The notes: generated by a model not told the origin, from the sequence alone. A stretch of 64,000 nucleotides of DNA from Blastopirellula sp. J2-11 (GCF_024584705.1 NZ_CP097384.1:5890001-5954000); one strand, 5' to 3'; positions 1-8,800 are shown, counted from the first letter of the stretch. Made by a program: numbers and translations.

Positions 1-144
1 GCAGTCGACGGCGCCTCCGTCCAATCTTCCGACGACCTACTGACCGCGATCGAGCGAAAAAATCCTGGGGAAGTTGTGACTCTGAGCGTTCTGCGTGAGG
101 GAAAAAAAGTCGACATTCCCGTCACGTTAGGCGTCGGCGATTAG
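1..144 (+). CDS. C-terminal end of a PDZ-domain protein (partial)
   Basis: The window opens inside a reading frame that runs to a TAG at 142-144. The 47 visible residues (AVDGASVQSSDDLLTAIERK, then a GEVVTLSVLREGKK stretch) match the second half of a PDZ domain: 'dG..v.s..DL...i....pG..v.l.v.R.G' is the usual end of HtrA/DegP-type or site-2-protease-type PDZ domains. In HtrA-like proteases this domain binds substrate C-termini. The catalytic part lies outside the window, so the protease class cannot be decided. A gap of 141 bases separates it from the rhomboid gene on the same strand. Confidence 0.75.
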   Translation, partial: AVDGASVQSSDDLLTAIERKNPGEVVTLSVLREGKKVDIPVTLGVGD

Positions 145-285
145 CGCTCTGAGCCGCGGATCCCAACAACGTGCTAAACTGGACTGCACTTAGAGCGTCT
201 TGGCGCCTAAGATGATGATGGCGCCGCCGGTGATAACGATTATGCCAGCGGCCAGACCTCTAGCGGCCGAAGTGCGTTACGGAAC

Positions 286-1188
286 ATGGGAATCTACGAC
301 CGCGAATATTATCAAGACGAACCGCGCTCGATGTCTTTCGGCTCGGGCGGGCGCTCGATGGTAAACACGTTGGTGATCATCAACGTGATCGCCTTTTTCG
401 TCGACTGGCTCGTCTTTGGCAGCCGGCTCGCCGGCCATTTTGATCTGCAGGCAGGCGGCTTTGTGCCTGGCCTGGCGTCGGTTCATGCCGATACGTTGCT
501 CCACCCGCTGATGTGGTGGCGGTTTCTGACCTACGGCTTTCTGCATAGTCAATCCGACATTTGGCACATCATCGGCAACATGTTTGTGCTGTGGATGTTC
601 GGTCGGCAGATCGAAGAACGTTACGGCGGCGCCGAGTTTCTGCGGATCTACCTGGTCAGCGTCATCCTGGGGGGCGTTTTCTGGTCGGCCGTCTGTTTGG
701 CGACCGGCGCCATCAACGGCTCGGTTGTCGGCGCCTCGGGCGCGGTGACGACGGTTTTGATTCTGTTTATTTGCAACTACCCGCGCGTCACGATTTATGT
801 GAGTCTGCTCTTTCCCGTCCCGGCTTGGTTGGTGGGCGTCGTGCTGATCGGCTTCAATGTCATGGGCGCTTTTGGGAATGGACAAAGCAACGTCGCGTTC
901 ACAGTTCACTTGGCCGGCGCCGCATTTGGCTTGGCCTACTTTTATGGCGGCTGGAATCTAGGTTTCCTCACCTTTGGCGGTCTGCCAGAGCGACTGCGCG
1001 AATCGATGAAGCGAAAGCCGAATCTGAAGGTGCATTCGCCCCCAGAAGATGATCCCTATTACGATTCCAACGATGAAGCGGAGCGGATCCTCGATAAAAT
1101 CCGGGACGAAGGAATGAGCAGTCTGACAGCGACCGAAAAACGGAAGCTCGAAGCATACAGCCGTCGGATGAAACAAAAGCATAGCTAA
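286..1188 (+). CDS. Rhomboid family intramembrane serine protease
   Basis: Predicted 300-residue polytopic membrane protein. The rhomboid signature is present: HIIGN with His94 and Asn98 in the second core helix, the catalytic serine in GASG (Ser151), and the catalytic His208 in TVHLAGAAFG. Rhomboids cleave transmembrane segments of substrate proteins within the bilayer using this Ser-His dyad. The R-x-x-E motif (GRQIEERYG, about 106-114) of the L1 loop region also fits. After the last membrane segment there is a soluble, charged C-terminal tail (about 235-300). The ATG at 286 is the first in frame; no strong ribosome site is visible. The next gene starts 32 bases downstream on the same strand, so co-transcription is likely. 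Confidence 0.9.
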   Translation: MGIYDREYYQDEPRSMSFGSGGRSMVNTLVIINVIAFFVDWLVFGSRLAGHFDLQAGGFVPGLASVHADTLLHPLMWWRFLTYGFLHSQSDIWHIIGNMFVLWMFGRQIEERYGGAEFLRIYLVSVILGGVFWSAVCLATGAINGSVVGASGAVTTVLILFICNYPRVTIYVSLLFPVPAWLVGVVLIGFNVMGAFGNGQSNVAFTVHLAGAAFGLAYFYGGWNLGFLTFGGLPERLRESMKRKPNLKVHSPPEDDPYYDSNDEAERILDKIRDEGMSSLTATEKRKLEAYSRRMKQKHS

Positions 1189-1220
1189 CTGCGCAAAGTC
1201 GATGCGGCAAGGAGGCCGTC

Positions 1221-2243
1221 GTGACCAAATCAACGCCAAGGCTTCAGTACATGCGACAGTTGGCCGCTGGCAAACCGCCGGGCCAACCGCGCCGCAGTTA
1301 CTTGCTGCCGATTGCCGGCCTGGTGATTCTCAGCCTAGGCGTCGGCTTCTATTTCTTTCCGCCGGAAGGCGGTTTTCCTGCGCTGAGCATCGCTGGTCTC
1401 ACCGGATCGACGCACAGCACGCCGCGCGCTGAAGTGATGGAGAGCGACGACGACGGCATGATCTCGCTCGCCGGCGGGCTCTTTCTATTGGGGAAGCCCG
1501 ATGGTCCGCTCGACGCGCAGCCGGTCGTGAAGGTGAACATCTCGCCGCTACGGATTGATCAACACGAAACAACCAACGCCCAGTTCGCGGCCTTCGTCGA
1601 AGCGACCCAATATCTAACCGACGCCGAACGGCGGGGGCGGTCGTGGGTTTTCGACGCCAAGACCGGAGAAGCGTCGATTGTCGACGGCGCCCAGTGGCGA
1701 TATCCAACCGGCCCCGGCAGTACGATCATTGGGCGCGAAGATTATCCGGTCCTCCAAGTTTCCTGGTATGACGCTCGGGCCTATGCCGAGTGGGCCGGCA
1801 AACGGTTGCCGACCGAAGCCGAATGGGAATTCGCGGCTCGCGGCGGTCAAAACGTCGGCGAATACCCGGCGCATGATGCCGAGGGAAAAATTGGCAACGT
1901 CTGGCAAGGACGATTTCCGTTTGCAGACGCCGCTAGCGACGGCTATGCCGAAGTAGCGCCGGTCGGCAAATTCGCCGCCAACGGATTTGGGATCTACGAC
2001 ATGGCGGGCAACGCTGCCGAATGGTGCAGCGATCACTATGCCGAAGACAGCTATCAATTGGCCGATCGCGTTGATCCCGTCGGCCCGGTCGATGGTGAAG
2101 AACGGGTTATCCGCGGCGGCAGTTGGCTCTCTAGCGAACAAGACGGCGTGAGCGAAGCGATGGTCTGGTATCGCTCTCACTCCGTCCCCCGCTCACCCAA
2201 CAACTTTACGGGGTTTCGCTGCGTGCAGTCGGTGACGCGGTAG
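1221..2243 (+). CDS. Membrane-anchored formylglycine-generating-enzyme (SUMF1) fold protein lacking the active-site cysteines
   Basis: 340 residues with GTG start preceded by a strong AAGGAGG site. One membrane segment at about 29-46 (LLPIAGLVILSLGVGFYFF) places the rest outside the cytoplasm. The FGE-sulfatase domain follows from about 70: VSWYDARAYAEWAGKRLPTE, EAEWEFAARGG, YDMAGNAAEW, RVIRGGSW and a terminal GFRCV. Genuine formylglycine-generating enzymes carry catalytic cysteines just after RGGS (as in GGSYLCxxxxC); here the segment is GGSWLSSEQDG, so both are missing. This suggests a C-type-lectin-fold binding or structural role, not sulfatase maturation. It overlaps the convergent rhodanese gene by 38 bases at its 3' end. 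Confidence 0.85.
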   Translation: MTKSTPRLQYMRQLAAGKPPGQPRRSYLLPIAGLVILSLGVGFYFFPPEGGFPALSIAGLTGSTHSTPRAEVMESDDDGMISLAGGLFLLGKPDGPLDAQPVVKVNISPLRIDQHETTNAQFAAFVEATQYLTDAERRGRSWVFDAKTGEASIVDGAQWRYPTGPGSTIIGREDYPVLQVSWYDARAYAEWAGKRLPTEAEWEFAARGGQNVGEYPAHDAEGKIGNVWQGRFPFADAASDGYAEVAPVGKFAANGFGIYDMAGNAAEWCSDHYAEDSYQLADRVDPVGPVDGEERVIRGGSWLSSEQDGVSEAMVWYRSHSVPRSPNNFTGFRCVQSVTR

Positions 2244-2829
2244 TTTTCTCGGCGTTGATGATTGTCCCGGCAAATTTAATCTTCGTCGTGTTGCGATCTA
2301 ATAACGGTTTCAATTCATAGATGTTCTTGTAGCCATAGCTGTACAGCGCGACATAAGTGTTGATGTTGAGCGACACGAACGCATTCTTGGGAGCGAGCGC
2401 CACCGGAGCGTTCTTGAAGTTGTTGTTGCAGTAAATCAGCACGCGCGTCTCTGGGGTCGGAATTACCTCCGCCAGCGACGCTGCAGTAAAGTCGGTATAG
2501 GGCAAATTAACGGCGCCCTCGACATGCAGCAGCTTGTACTTACCGGCGCTGCGCGCATCCAGCACCAGCGTCGCCGGATCCTGCGCCATTTCGATGAATT
2601 CCTTTTCGGAGACGCGACGCTTCGCGCGAATCTCTCTTGCCTGCAGCGCTTGCTTAAGATGCCCGTCAAAATCAATCAATGGATTCGCCAGTTGGGAGTT
2701 GCTGGTCAGACCCTCTGAATTTTCGGATTCGGCCGCTTTGACTTCACTGGTCCGCATCGTATTGGTAACCCAAACGCCGGCAAGTACGATCCCCCCGATC
2801 AACGCCCAGCTAATGGTCCATTTGCGCAT
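2206..2829 (-). CDS. Secreted or membrane-anchored rhodanese-like domain protein
   Basis: 207 residues. Residues 7-24 form a signal or anchor helix (ISWALIGGIVLAGVWVTN). A rhodanese domain spans roughly 75-180: LVLDARSAGKYKLLHVEGAV and the loop LIYCNNNF, whose cysteine sits where the persulfide-forming Cys is expected. Single-domain rhodaneses transfer sulfane sulfur or act as thiol sensors; the substrate is unknown. The loop is followed by Asn-rich CNNNF instead of the usual CxxGxR, so activity is uncertain. ATG at 2829 has GAGGGAGC just upstream. The 3' end overlaps the SUMF1-fold gene tail-to-tail. Confidence 0.75.
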   Translation of the reverse strand: MRKWTISWALIGGIVLAGVWVTNTMRTSEVKAAESENSEGLTSNSQLANPLIDFDGHLKQALQAREIRAKRRVSEKEFIEMAQDPATLVLDARSAGKYKLLHVEGAVNLPYTDFTAASLAEVIPTPETRVLIYCNNNFKNAPVALAPKNAFVSLNINTYVALYSYGYKNIYELKPLLDRNTTKIKFAGTIINAEKTTASPTARSETP

Positions 2830-3040
2830 GACATGCTCCCTCGTCGAAATCGCGTGCGAAAATCTAACTAATCAGGAAGACGAACGATCCCGCGCCGCTG
2901 TTTTTCAAAAATTGGCCCCGCTCGTGCGATGCGATCTCCATTTGCATGGCGGAAAGCCCTGAAAGAAGAACGGAAAAGGTGGCTAGGAGTTTTATTCTTC
3001 AGTTCTTCACTTCTAATTCCGGACGTGATGCTCTTCTCAC

Positions 3041-3116
3041 GAAGACGCTACTTTTGCGGAGCAAAAGGGGACTATCGGTTCGGACCGGAAAGGTTGGACC
3101 GGACAGGACCGTTTTT
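3041..3116. repeat. 75-bp direct repeat, copy 1
   Basis: Starts GAAGACGCTACTTTTGCGGA and ends GGACAGGACCGTTTT. A second copy at 3480-3554 differs at three positions over about 74 bases. The two copies flank the palindromic element at 3163-3431. Its tail contains GGACAGGACC, which is also the core of the 14-bp minisatellite at 33131-33385. Confidence 0.85.
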
Positions 3117-3162
3117 TTTCGTCCAACGAATTCAACCAATCCAACACCAGCCCGAGTGGGCA

Positions 3163-3431
3163 AGTTTTGTGGTTGCGCTATTTGGCCGAACGGATTCCGG
3201 TTGGCCCGGATAGCTCCGCTATCGGGGCCGACGAAGTCGGTAGGAGGCGTCGAGTCGCGATTGGGCTTACTTCGGTGGTCGCTACATCGTTTGAAATGGC
3301 GAAAAGACCCTGAACTGCTTATGGGGAACCAATGCCTCCTACGGCTGCGCCGCCCCGATAGCGGAGCTATCGCGGCCAACCAGGGAAATCGCGCAACCTC
3401 AAAACTCGCGCGTCGGGATACGAAGAATAAG
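3163..3431 (+). repeat. MITE-like inverted-repeat element, copy A
   Basis: About 265 bp. The outer arms are GTGGTTGCGCTATTTGG at the left and AAATCGCGCAACCTCAAAA at the right. A second inverted pair lies inside: GGATAGCTCCGCTATC at about 3208-3223 against GATAGCGGAGCTATCGCGG at 3358-3376. The reverse complement of 13441-13707 matches this segment over nearly its full length. It has no coding capacity, so it looks like a non-autonomous mobile or palindromic element. Confidence 0.8.
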
Positions 3432-3479
3432 GCCGATTGGATCCACAATCGCCTTTCGCTCCCGCGAAAGTAACGGAAG

Positions 3480-3554
3480 GAAGACGCTACTTTTGCGGAG
3501 CAAAAGGGGACTATCGGTTTGGACCAGAAAGGTTGGACAGGACAGGACCGTTTT
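3480..3554. repeat. 75-bp direct repeat, copy 2
   Basis: Near-identical to 3041-3116 (three mismatches). It ends in GGACAGGACCGTTTT. Confidence 0.85.
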
Positions 3555-4388
3555 GAATTTGGCATACGGGACTCGTCGCTCCAGTTGGAACGTTGATTTT
3601 CAACCGAATCACAGAGGCGCATAGAATCTCCACCCCCAGCGACCTATTTGGCCGCCGCGCGAACGTGATTCACGTGAATAATGCTTCACTGAAATTGACC
3701 CGAAGTCCGTGCGTTTTGTCTACGGACAATCTTTTCGCAACGAAGGCTGCCCCAGTCGGGGACGGGTAGACGCGCAGTAACGCAATTGCATCGATCGGTT
3801 GCGTTCCCTCGCGGGGGGGCGAGTCGCTACGTGAATTGAGCGCCGATGGCGCGGTAAAAGCAACCCAATCAGTCTTGGACTAACAGGGAGGGCCCCCCAG
3901 CGTAATCTGCGTTTCTACTTTGCCTACTTCGTCCTAAGTCGTTGACGGATAGATAGATCGACGCTGAAGCAAAGCCGCCAGGTCGACAGGCGACAGCGAC
4001 TGGGCCGCTATACTTCGCAAGCGTAAAATCGTCTGGCCTGGCCGCCTGTGTTGTTTTCCAGCAACCATGCCGTCCAATCCGAAGTGAAATACGTGACTGT
4101 CGTAACGACCAGCATGCCCCGATCGGCGGGTTCTGGGTTTGAATTTGGCGTACCGAGCCGGTTTGCTTGTGTTCGTCAAAAAGCGCAACTACGATATACG
4201 CTGGAAGTTGCCGCTATTTTGCTGGGTGCTATAGGATCGCTAGAGCGGGCTTTTTCGCCTCTCTTTTCTCAGGATGAGTCCCACCTACGGCCCTTCCAAC
4301 ATCGGGTGCAAGTGACTTCTTGACCCACTTATCTTGTCAACTATTCAATTCAATCGCTTCGGTTTGAATCTGTAGGGAGATTCGTTTG

Positions 4389-6179
4389 ATGACGAGGAAC
4401 GTTGTCTCGGCGTCGGCTGTCGCCGCACTGCTGTGGCTAGGAAACCCGTGCGTCGTTTCGGCTCAAGAGCCGATCGTCGTCGAGCTTTACGGCCAAGGGG
4501 TGCATCAGTTCAATCGCGGAGAAATGACCGAGGCGTTTATGACGCTCTCGACCGCCATCGACCAGGGTTCGAAAGATCCGCGCGCCTTTTACTTCCGAGG
4601 GCTCGCCCTGTGGAATATGGGGCGACCGGAACAAGCCGAACTCGATTTCCAGGAAGGCGCCAAATTGGAGCTGACCGCGGATCGCTCTTATGCGATCGGG
4701 AAATCACTAGAGCGAGTTCAAGGCTCAGCTCGTTTGAAACTAGAAGACTATCGCCAAAAAATCCGCGTCCAGGAGTTCATCGCTCGTAAACAGTGGGAAC
4801 GCCAACGCTATGAGATGCGGAAAGCGGCCGAAGAAGAAGTACTTCGCGGCGCCGTTCCAGCCAGCGCCACTTTGCCGGTCGAGCCGAAAGCTTCTGATCC
4901 GACCGATCCGTTTGGGAGCAGTGAAGCGGTCTCGCCAGGCGCGTCGACACCAACGACTCCTGCCGAACCGGCGATGCCGGCTCCGATGAACGACGACCCG
5001 TTTGGCGGTTCGACCCAACCGGCAACCGATGATCCTTTCGCGGCGCCGACCAAGCCAGCGATGGAATCGGCCCCGCCTGCTCCGGCGACCAACGATCCCT
5101 TTGACGCGGGCGCCGGCACAACTCCCGCTCCCAACAATGTTCCCGCGATGGAAAACGCCGAAGCGACTCCTTCGCTGGACGATCCGTTTGGCGGTTCGAC
5201 CCAACCGGCGACCGATGATCCTTTCGCAGCGCCGACCAAGCCGGCGATGGAATCGGCCCCGCCTGCTCCGGCGACCAACGATCCCTTTGACGCGGGCGCC
5301 GGCACGACTCCTGCGCCCAACAATGTTCCCGCGATGGAAAACGCCGAAGCGACTCCTTCGCTGGACGATCCGTTTGGCGGTTCGACCCAACCGGCGACCG
5401 ATGATCCTTTCGCGGCGCCGACCAAGCCAGCGATGGAATCGGCGCCCGGCGCTCCGGCGACCAACGATCCCTTTGACGCGGGTGAAGCCCCGACCAAGAC
5501 TTTGCCGCTCGTTCCCGATCCAACCGCCAAACCGGCGATGGAAGCGGCTCCGGCCAGTGATGATCCTTTCGCCGCTCCGGCTGACTTGGTCCCGACGCCG
5601 AGCGTTGAACCGGCGATGCAGTCGCCTCCTGCGCAGCCGGCTGTCAACGATCCGTTTGGAACGGGCGCACCGAGCGAAGACAAATTTGGCCCAGCGGTGA
5701 CACCGGCAACGACCAACCTGGAAATGCCGGAAGACGCCGTCGCCAAACGTGCGCCGCTCCGTGGAACCGCCAATGTGATGGAAGGCGCTGCAGCCGCCGG
5801 CGGATCAACCACCCGCGTCGTTGGCGCCGCGATCAGCGCGATCGGCAGCGCCCTGACGCCGAAGCTGAAAACTCCGAGTTTGCCCGGCATGAGCGGACAA
5901 TCGACTCCTGCCAACGACGATCCGTTCGCCGCTCCGGCCGAGACGAAGCCAGCTGCTTCCGATGACCCATTCGCGACTCCGGCTCCGGCTGGTGATGATC
6001 CGTTTGGTGCAACTCCTCCGGCCGGGATGAAACCGGCTCCGGCGACGACGCCGGCCAGCGACGATCCCTTCGCTGTTCCCGCTGCGGATGACCCGTTTGG
6101 CGCGGCTCCGGCGAAAGACATGGAAGCGAAGCCAGCCCCCGATAACTCGGACCCATTCGCCGATCCTTTCGCCAACTAA
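4389..6179 (+). CDS. Secreted TPR protein with a long Pro/Ala-rich tail carrying 19 DPF motifs
   Basis: ATG at 4389 follows AGGGAG with 9 bases between; an in-frame TTG lies one codon earlier. A signal peptide ends near VVSA/QEP (about residue 26). Residues 33-105 form two TPR-like helical hairpins (YGQGVHQFNRGEMTEAFMTL, then FYFRGLALWNMGRPEQAELD). A charged helical segment follows to about 155. The remaining 440 residues are Pro/Ala-rich with 19 DPF tripeptides, mostly in the contexts DDPFG, DDPFA and NDPFD. Within the tail a 62-residue unit is repeated in tandem almost without change (DNA period exactly 186 bp at 4992, 5178 and 5364). TPRs mediate protein binding; the tail resembles disordered linear-motif arrays. 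Function unknown. Confidence 0.8.
   Translation: MTRNVVSASAVAALLWLGNPCVVSAQEPIVVELYGQGVHQFNRGEMTEAFMTLSTAIDQGSKDPRAFYFRGLALWNMGRPEQAELDFQEGAKLELTADRSYAIGKSLERVQGSARLKLEDYRQKIRVQEFIARKQWERQRYEMRKAAEEEVLRGAVPASATLPVEPKASDPTDPFGSSEAVSPGASTPTTPAEPAMPAPMNDDPFGGSTQPATDDPFAAPTKPAMESAPPAPATNDPFDAGAGTTPAPNNVPAMENAEATPSLDDPFGGSTQPATDDPFAAPTKPAMESAPPAPATNDPFDAGAGTTPAPNNVPAMENAEATPSLDDPFGGSTQPATDDPFAAPTKPAMESAPGAPATNDPFDAGEAPTKTLPLVPDPTAKPAMEAAPASDDPFAAPADLVPTPSVEPAMQSPPAQPAVNDPFGTGAPSEDKFGPAVTPATTNLEMPEDAVAKRAPLRGTANVMEGAAAAGGSTTRVVGAAISAIGSALTPKLKTPSLPGMSGQSTPANDDPFAAPAETKPAASDDPFATPAPAGDDPFGATPPAGMKPAPATTPASDDPFAVPAADDPFGAAPAKDMEAKPAPDNSDPFADPFAN
4992..5480 (+). repeat. In-frame 186-bp tandem repeats
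   Basis: Two full copies (4992-5177, 5178-5363) and a shorter third copy from 5364 are nearly identical at the nucleotide level, encoding 62-residue units that begin DDPFGGSTQPATDDPFAAPT. The near-identity of synonymous positions points to recent duplication or ongoing gene conversion. Confidence 0.95.
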
Positions 6180-6228
6180 AGTCTCGCAAGATTTTGCGGG
6201 ACTCAAGCAAAAAAATGGATTAAAATAA

Positions 6229-6260
6229 AGGACGCCGGAATTACTCTGGCGTCCTTTTTT
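6229..6260 (+). terminator. Rho-independent terminator of the DPF-repeat gene
   Basis: Perfect 7-bp stem GGACGCC (6230-6236) / GGCGTCC (6248-6254) followed by TTTTTT. A further hairpin AGTCTCGCAA/TTGCGGGACT lies just before it at 6180-6203. Confidence 0.9.
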
Positions 6261-6320
6261 CGTATCCACCCCGGCTTCCCCCTTTGGAAGTTGCGCATTT
6301 GGGAAACACGACTATCATTT

Positions 6321-6445
6321 TCTTCGTAGCCCGAAGCGCCAGCGAGGGAAAGACGCTCGGCAATGCTGATACGGCTTGAAGTAGTCAGGCGCATTTCCCT
6401 CGCTGGCGCTTCGGGCTATGAAGAAAGGCCTCGGGCTACGAAGAA
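6321..6445. repeat. REP-like hairpin element (family R1), copy a
   Basis: Perfect 25-bp inverted repeat: the left arm begins TAGCCCGAAGCGCCAGCGAG at 6327 and the right arm ends at 6418. The loop reads, in reverse complement, GCGCCTGACTACTTCAAGCC, matching the loops of copies b, c and d (GCGGCTCGCCACTTCAATCC). A second GGGCTACGAAGAA lies at 6433-6445. The adjacent GCGCAACCTCAAAAACTC (6473-6490) is an arm of the palindromic element family. Confidence 0.85.
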
Positions 6446-6526
6446 AGATAGACGCCTGCGATTTCCATGGCGCAACCTCAAAAACTCCCGCCTGTCCTCC
6501 TGCTAATTCGAAGAGAGCCACGAACC

Positions 6527-8800
6527 ATGCTGCGCGCCGCATCGCTATCGCTCGCCTTCTCTCTGCTGACTACCCTTAGTTGGGCCGCTCCCGCCATTCA
6601 AAACGTTGCACCGCGCGGTCTGCAAATTGGGGGCGTCACGCGCATCACCATCACTGGATCGGAACTCGCTGCCGAACCGCAGTTGCTGCTTCCGGACGGC
6701 GGGACGGCGGAGTTGGTCGGCGAAGCGAAACCGAATCAATTGCAATTTGACGTCACGCTGCCGGCGAAAGCGGCGCCAGGGATCTTCAATTTGCGCGTCA
6801 GCAGCGCCGCGGGAATTTCGGCCCCCGCTCAAGTTGGCGTCGATGATTTGCCGCAAGCAGCGGTCACCGAAGCGATCGAGCAATTGCCAATCGCGCTGAC
6901 CGGTAACTTGACCGGCGCGCAACTGGTCAAAACCTCCTTTGCCGGCAAGCAAGGGGAACGCGTGGTGGTGGATGTCGAGGCGCAGCGACTGGGAAGCAAA
7001 CTGCGCCCCGTCGTCCGTCTGCTCGACGAGCGCGGATCGCAAATCGCCTTCTCACCACAGCTGGAAACGATCGCCGGCGATGCTCGACTGGAGTTTATTC
7101 TGCCGCATGACGGACAGTACTTGATTCAGCTGCAAGACGCGCTCTACAAAGGCGCCGGCCCCGGTTACTTTCGGATGAAAATCGGCGATCTTCACTATGC
7201 GGATCTTACGTTTCCTTTGGGCGTCGCACGCGAGTCAGCGGTCGAAATTGAGCCGCTTAGCGCGAGTCTGGGCGACATCCAACTGACGACGGCGCCGGTC
7301 GCCAATTTTGCACCGATCGTTTCGCCGGCGATCACCGTACCCCATTTCACGGGCGCGGTTCCTCGCCTGCCGGTCAACCAAGGCGCCGAGTTCATCGAAC
7401 AACGTGGGAAGCCTGGCGAACGCATCGAAACGCCGGCGGCGCCGGTGACGATCAACGGGCGTTTCCTCGGCGAAAATGAACGAGACGAGTATCTTGTTCC
7501 GATTGAGCCCGGTAAGAAATATCGGGTTGAAGTTCTAGCCCAACGTTTGGGTACGCCGGTCGACGGCGTGCTGGAAGTTCACAAATCGCAAGGCGGGAGT
7601 CTCGGCTCCAACGATGACCAAGCCAATACGCCCGATCCCGGTTTGACGTTCGACGCGCCAAGCGATGTCGACAAGCTGTTGATCGTGCTGCGTGACCTGC
7701 AAGGTCGCTATGGCGCCGAGTTCGTTTATCGCATCGAAGTAACGCCGTTGTCGGTCGGCGATTTTACGCTCACCGCAGGCGCCAACGTCTGGAATGTTCC
7801 GGCCAGCGGCGTGCTGACATTGCCGGTCACCGTCAAACGACGCGGATACGGCGGGCCGATCGACCTGTCGTGGGATGGCGACCACGAAAACTTTACGCTC
7901 TCCGGCGCGACGATTCCCTCGGGCGCAACGGCGACGCTGCTGTCGATTTCGGCGAAAGCGCCTGGCCAATTTGAGGTCGCTCGACTGATCGGCAAAGCGA
8001 CCATTGGTGGTCGAGACGTGGTGAAAAATGTCGTCGTTCAACCGCACGACGACGGCTACATCACCGCCGACGAAGTCGAGATCGGCTTGGGAGTCGATCA
8101 ACATCCGAAGATCGGCGTCGCTTTGACGAGCGCGTTTCCAAGTGACAAGTTGTCACTGGGCGAAACGTTCAGCGTGCCGGTTCAGATCGTTCGCGGCGAA
8201 GGCGTCACAGGCCCAGTTCGACTGAAATTGCTGACGACGCAGGTGACGCCCCAAAAGGAAGTTCCCGATCCCAAAGACAAAAAGAAGAAGATCAAAGTTG
8301 ACGACGTCGAGCGAACGCTTCGCCTGGCGGCGGACGTGATCCTTCCGGCCGATCAATCTGACGCCACCGTACAGATCGCCACGCCGCAAGATTTGGCCGA
8401 TCACAGCTGGGACCTGGCCCTGGTCGCCGAGTTGCTCTCGGCCGATCAGAAGAAAGTAATCGCTACGGCGACCACTTCGGCTCAACGATTTTCATTGGCC
8501 TCGCCGATCTTCCTGCAACTTGCCGGCGAGACCACGTTTCGCATGAGCGGCAAGCTCGTTCGCGCCGGCGGATTCCAAGGCGCCGCAAAAATTTCGGTCA
8601 GCGGATTGCCGGAAGGCGCGACCGCTGAACCGGTCGAAGTGCCGGCCGATAAAAGCGACTACACGCTGGAAATCAAGCTCCCGGCAGGCGTCTCGGTCGC
8701 CGCATTAGCCAACGTCCAAGTGACTGCGACCTCGAAAAAAGGAGAGGCCGACGTCACGAGCAATGTGATCGCGCTTCCTCCATTGACTGCTCCGAACTGA
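6527..8800 (+). CDS. Secreted multi-domain protein with IPT/TIG-like start and pre-peptidase-type domains
   Basis: I place the start at the ATG 6527 because it begins a clear signal peptide (MLRAASLSLAFSLLTTLSWA) and follows AAGAGAG; the upstream in-frame ATG at 6467 lies in a repeat sequence. The product has 757 residues. The first mature segment (IQNVAPRGLQIGGVTRITIT, GSELAAEPQLLLPDG) is an IPT/TIG-like immunoglobulin fold. Two regions resemble bacterial pre-peptidase C-terminal (PPC) beta-sandwiches, near 140-220 (DVEAQRLGSKLRPVVRLLDE) and 310-400 (EVLAQRLGTPVDGVLEVHKS). The rest is beta-rich repeats. No catalytic residues are recognisable. Similar architectures are abundant among planctomycete exported proteins. 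It converges on the metalloprotease gene 24 bases away. Confidence 0.75.
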   Translation: MLRAASLSLAFSLLTTLSWAAPAIQNVAPRGLQIGGVTRITITGSELAAEPQLLLPDGGTAELVGEAKPNQLQFDVTLPAKAAPGIFNLRVSSAAGISAPAQVGVDDLPQAAVTEAIEQLPIALTGNLTGAQLVKTSFAGKQGERVVVDVEAQRLGSKLRPVVRLLDERGSQIAFSPQLETIAGDARLEFILPHDGQYLIQLQDALYKGAGPGYFRMKIGDLHYADLTFPLGVARESAVEIEPLSASLGDIQLTTAPVANFAPIVSPAITVPHFTGAVPRLPVNQGAEFIEQRGKPGERIETPAAPVTINGRFLGENERDEYLVPIEPGKKYRVEVLAQRLGTPVDGVLEVHKSQGGSLGSNDDQANTPDPGLTFDAPSDVDKLLIVLRDLQGRYGAEFVYRIEVTPLSVGDFTLTAGANVWNVPASGVLTLPVTVKRRGYGGPIDLSWDGDHENFTLSGATIPSGATATLLSISAKAPGQFEVARLIGKATIGGRDVVKNVVVQPHDDGYITADEVEIGLGVDQHPKIGVALTSAFPSDKLSLGETFSVPVQIVRGEGVTGPVRLKLLTTQVTPQKEVPDPKDKKKKIKVDDVERTLRLAADVILPADQSDATVQIATPQDLADHSWDLALVAELLSADQKKVIATATTSAQRFSLASPIFLQLAGETTFRMSGKLVRAGGFQGAAKISVSGLPEGATAEPVEVPADKSDYTLEIKLPAGVSVAALANVQVTATSKKGEADVTSNVIALPPLTAPN

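Larger units (their letters stand above)
2830..4388. other. Gene-free, repeat-rich intergenic region
   Basis: About 1.55 kb between the divergent rhodanese and DPF-repeat genes. Open frames exist (for example 2946-3473 on plus and 2999-3622 on minus) but they span repeats, lack ribosome sites and have no recognisable protein features. The left half holds a 75-bp direct repeat (3041-3116 and 3480-3554) on either side of a palindromic element (3163-3431). From 3620 to 4380 I see no gene; a ribosome site (AGGGAG) for the next gene is at 4374-4379. Confidence 0.6.

Noticed and set aside
2946-3622. Overlapping frames of 175 and 207 codons
   Set aside because: They run through direct and palindromic repeats, have no ribosome sites and no recognisable domains.
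4808-6175. 455-codon Gly/Ser-rich frame on minus
   Set aside because: Mirror image of the DPF repeat tail; its repeats are only the complement of the real gene.
6467-6526. Upstream start for the secreted multi-domain protein
   Set aside because: The extra 20 codons come from a dispersed repeat arm (GCGCAACCTCAAAA) and would bury the signal peptide.
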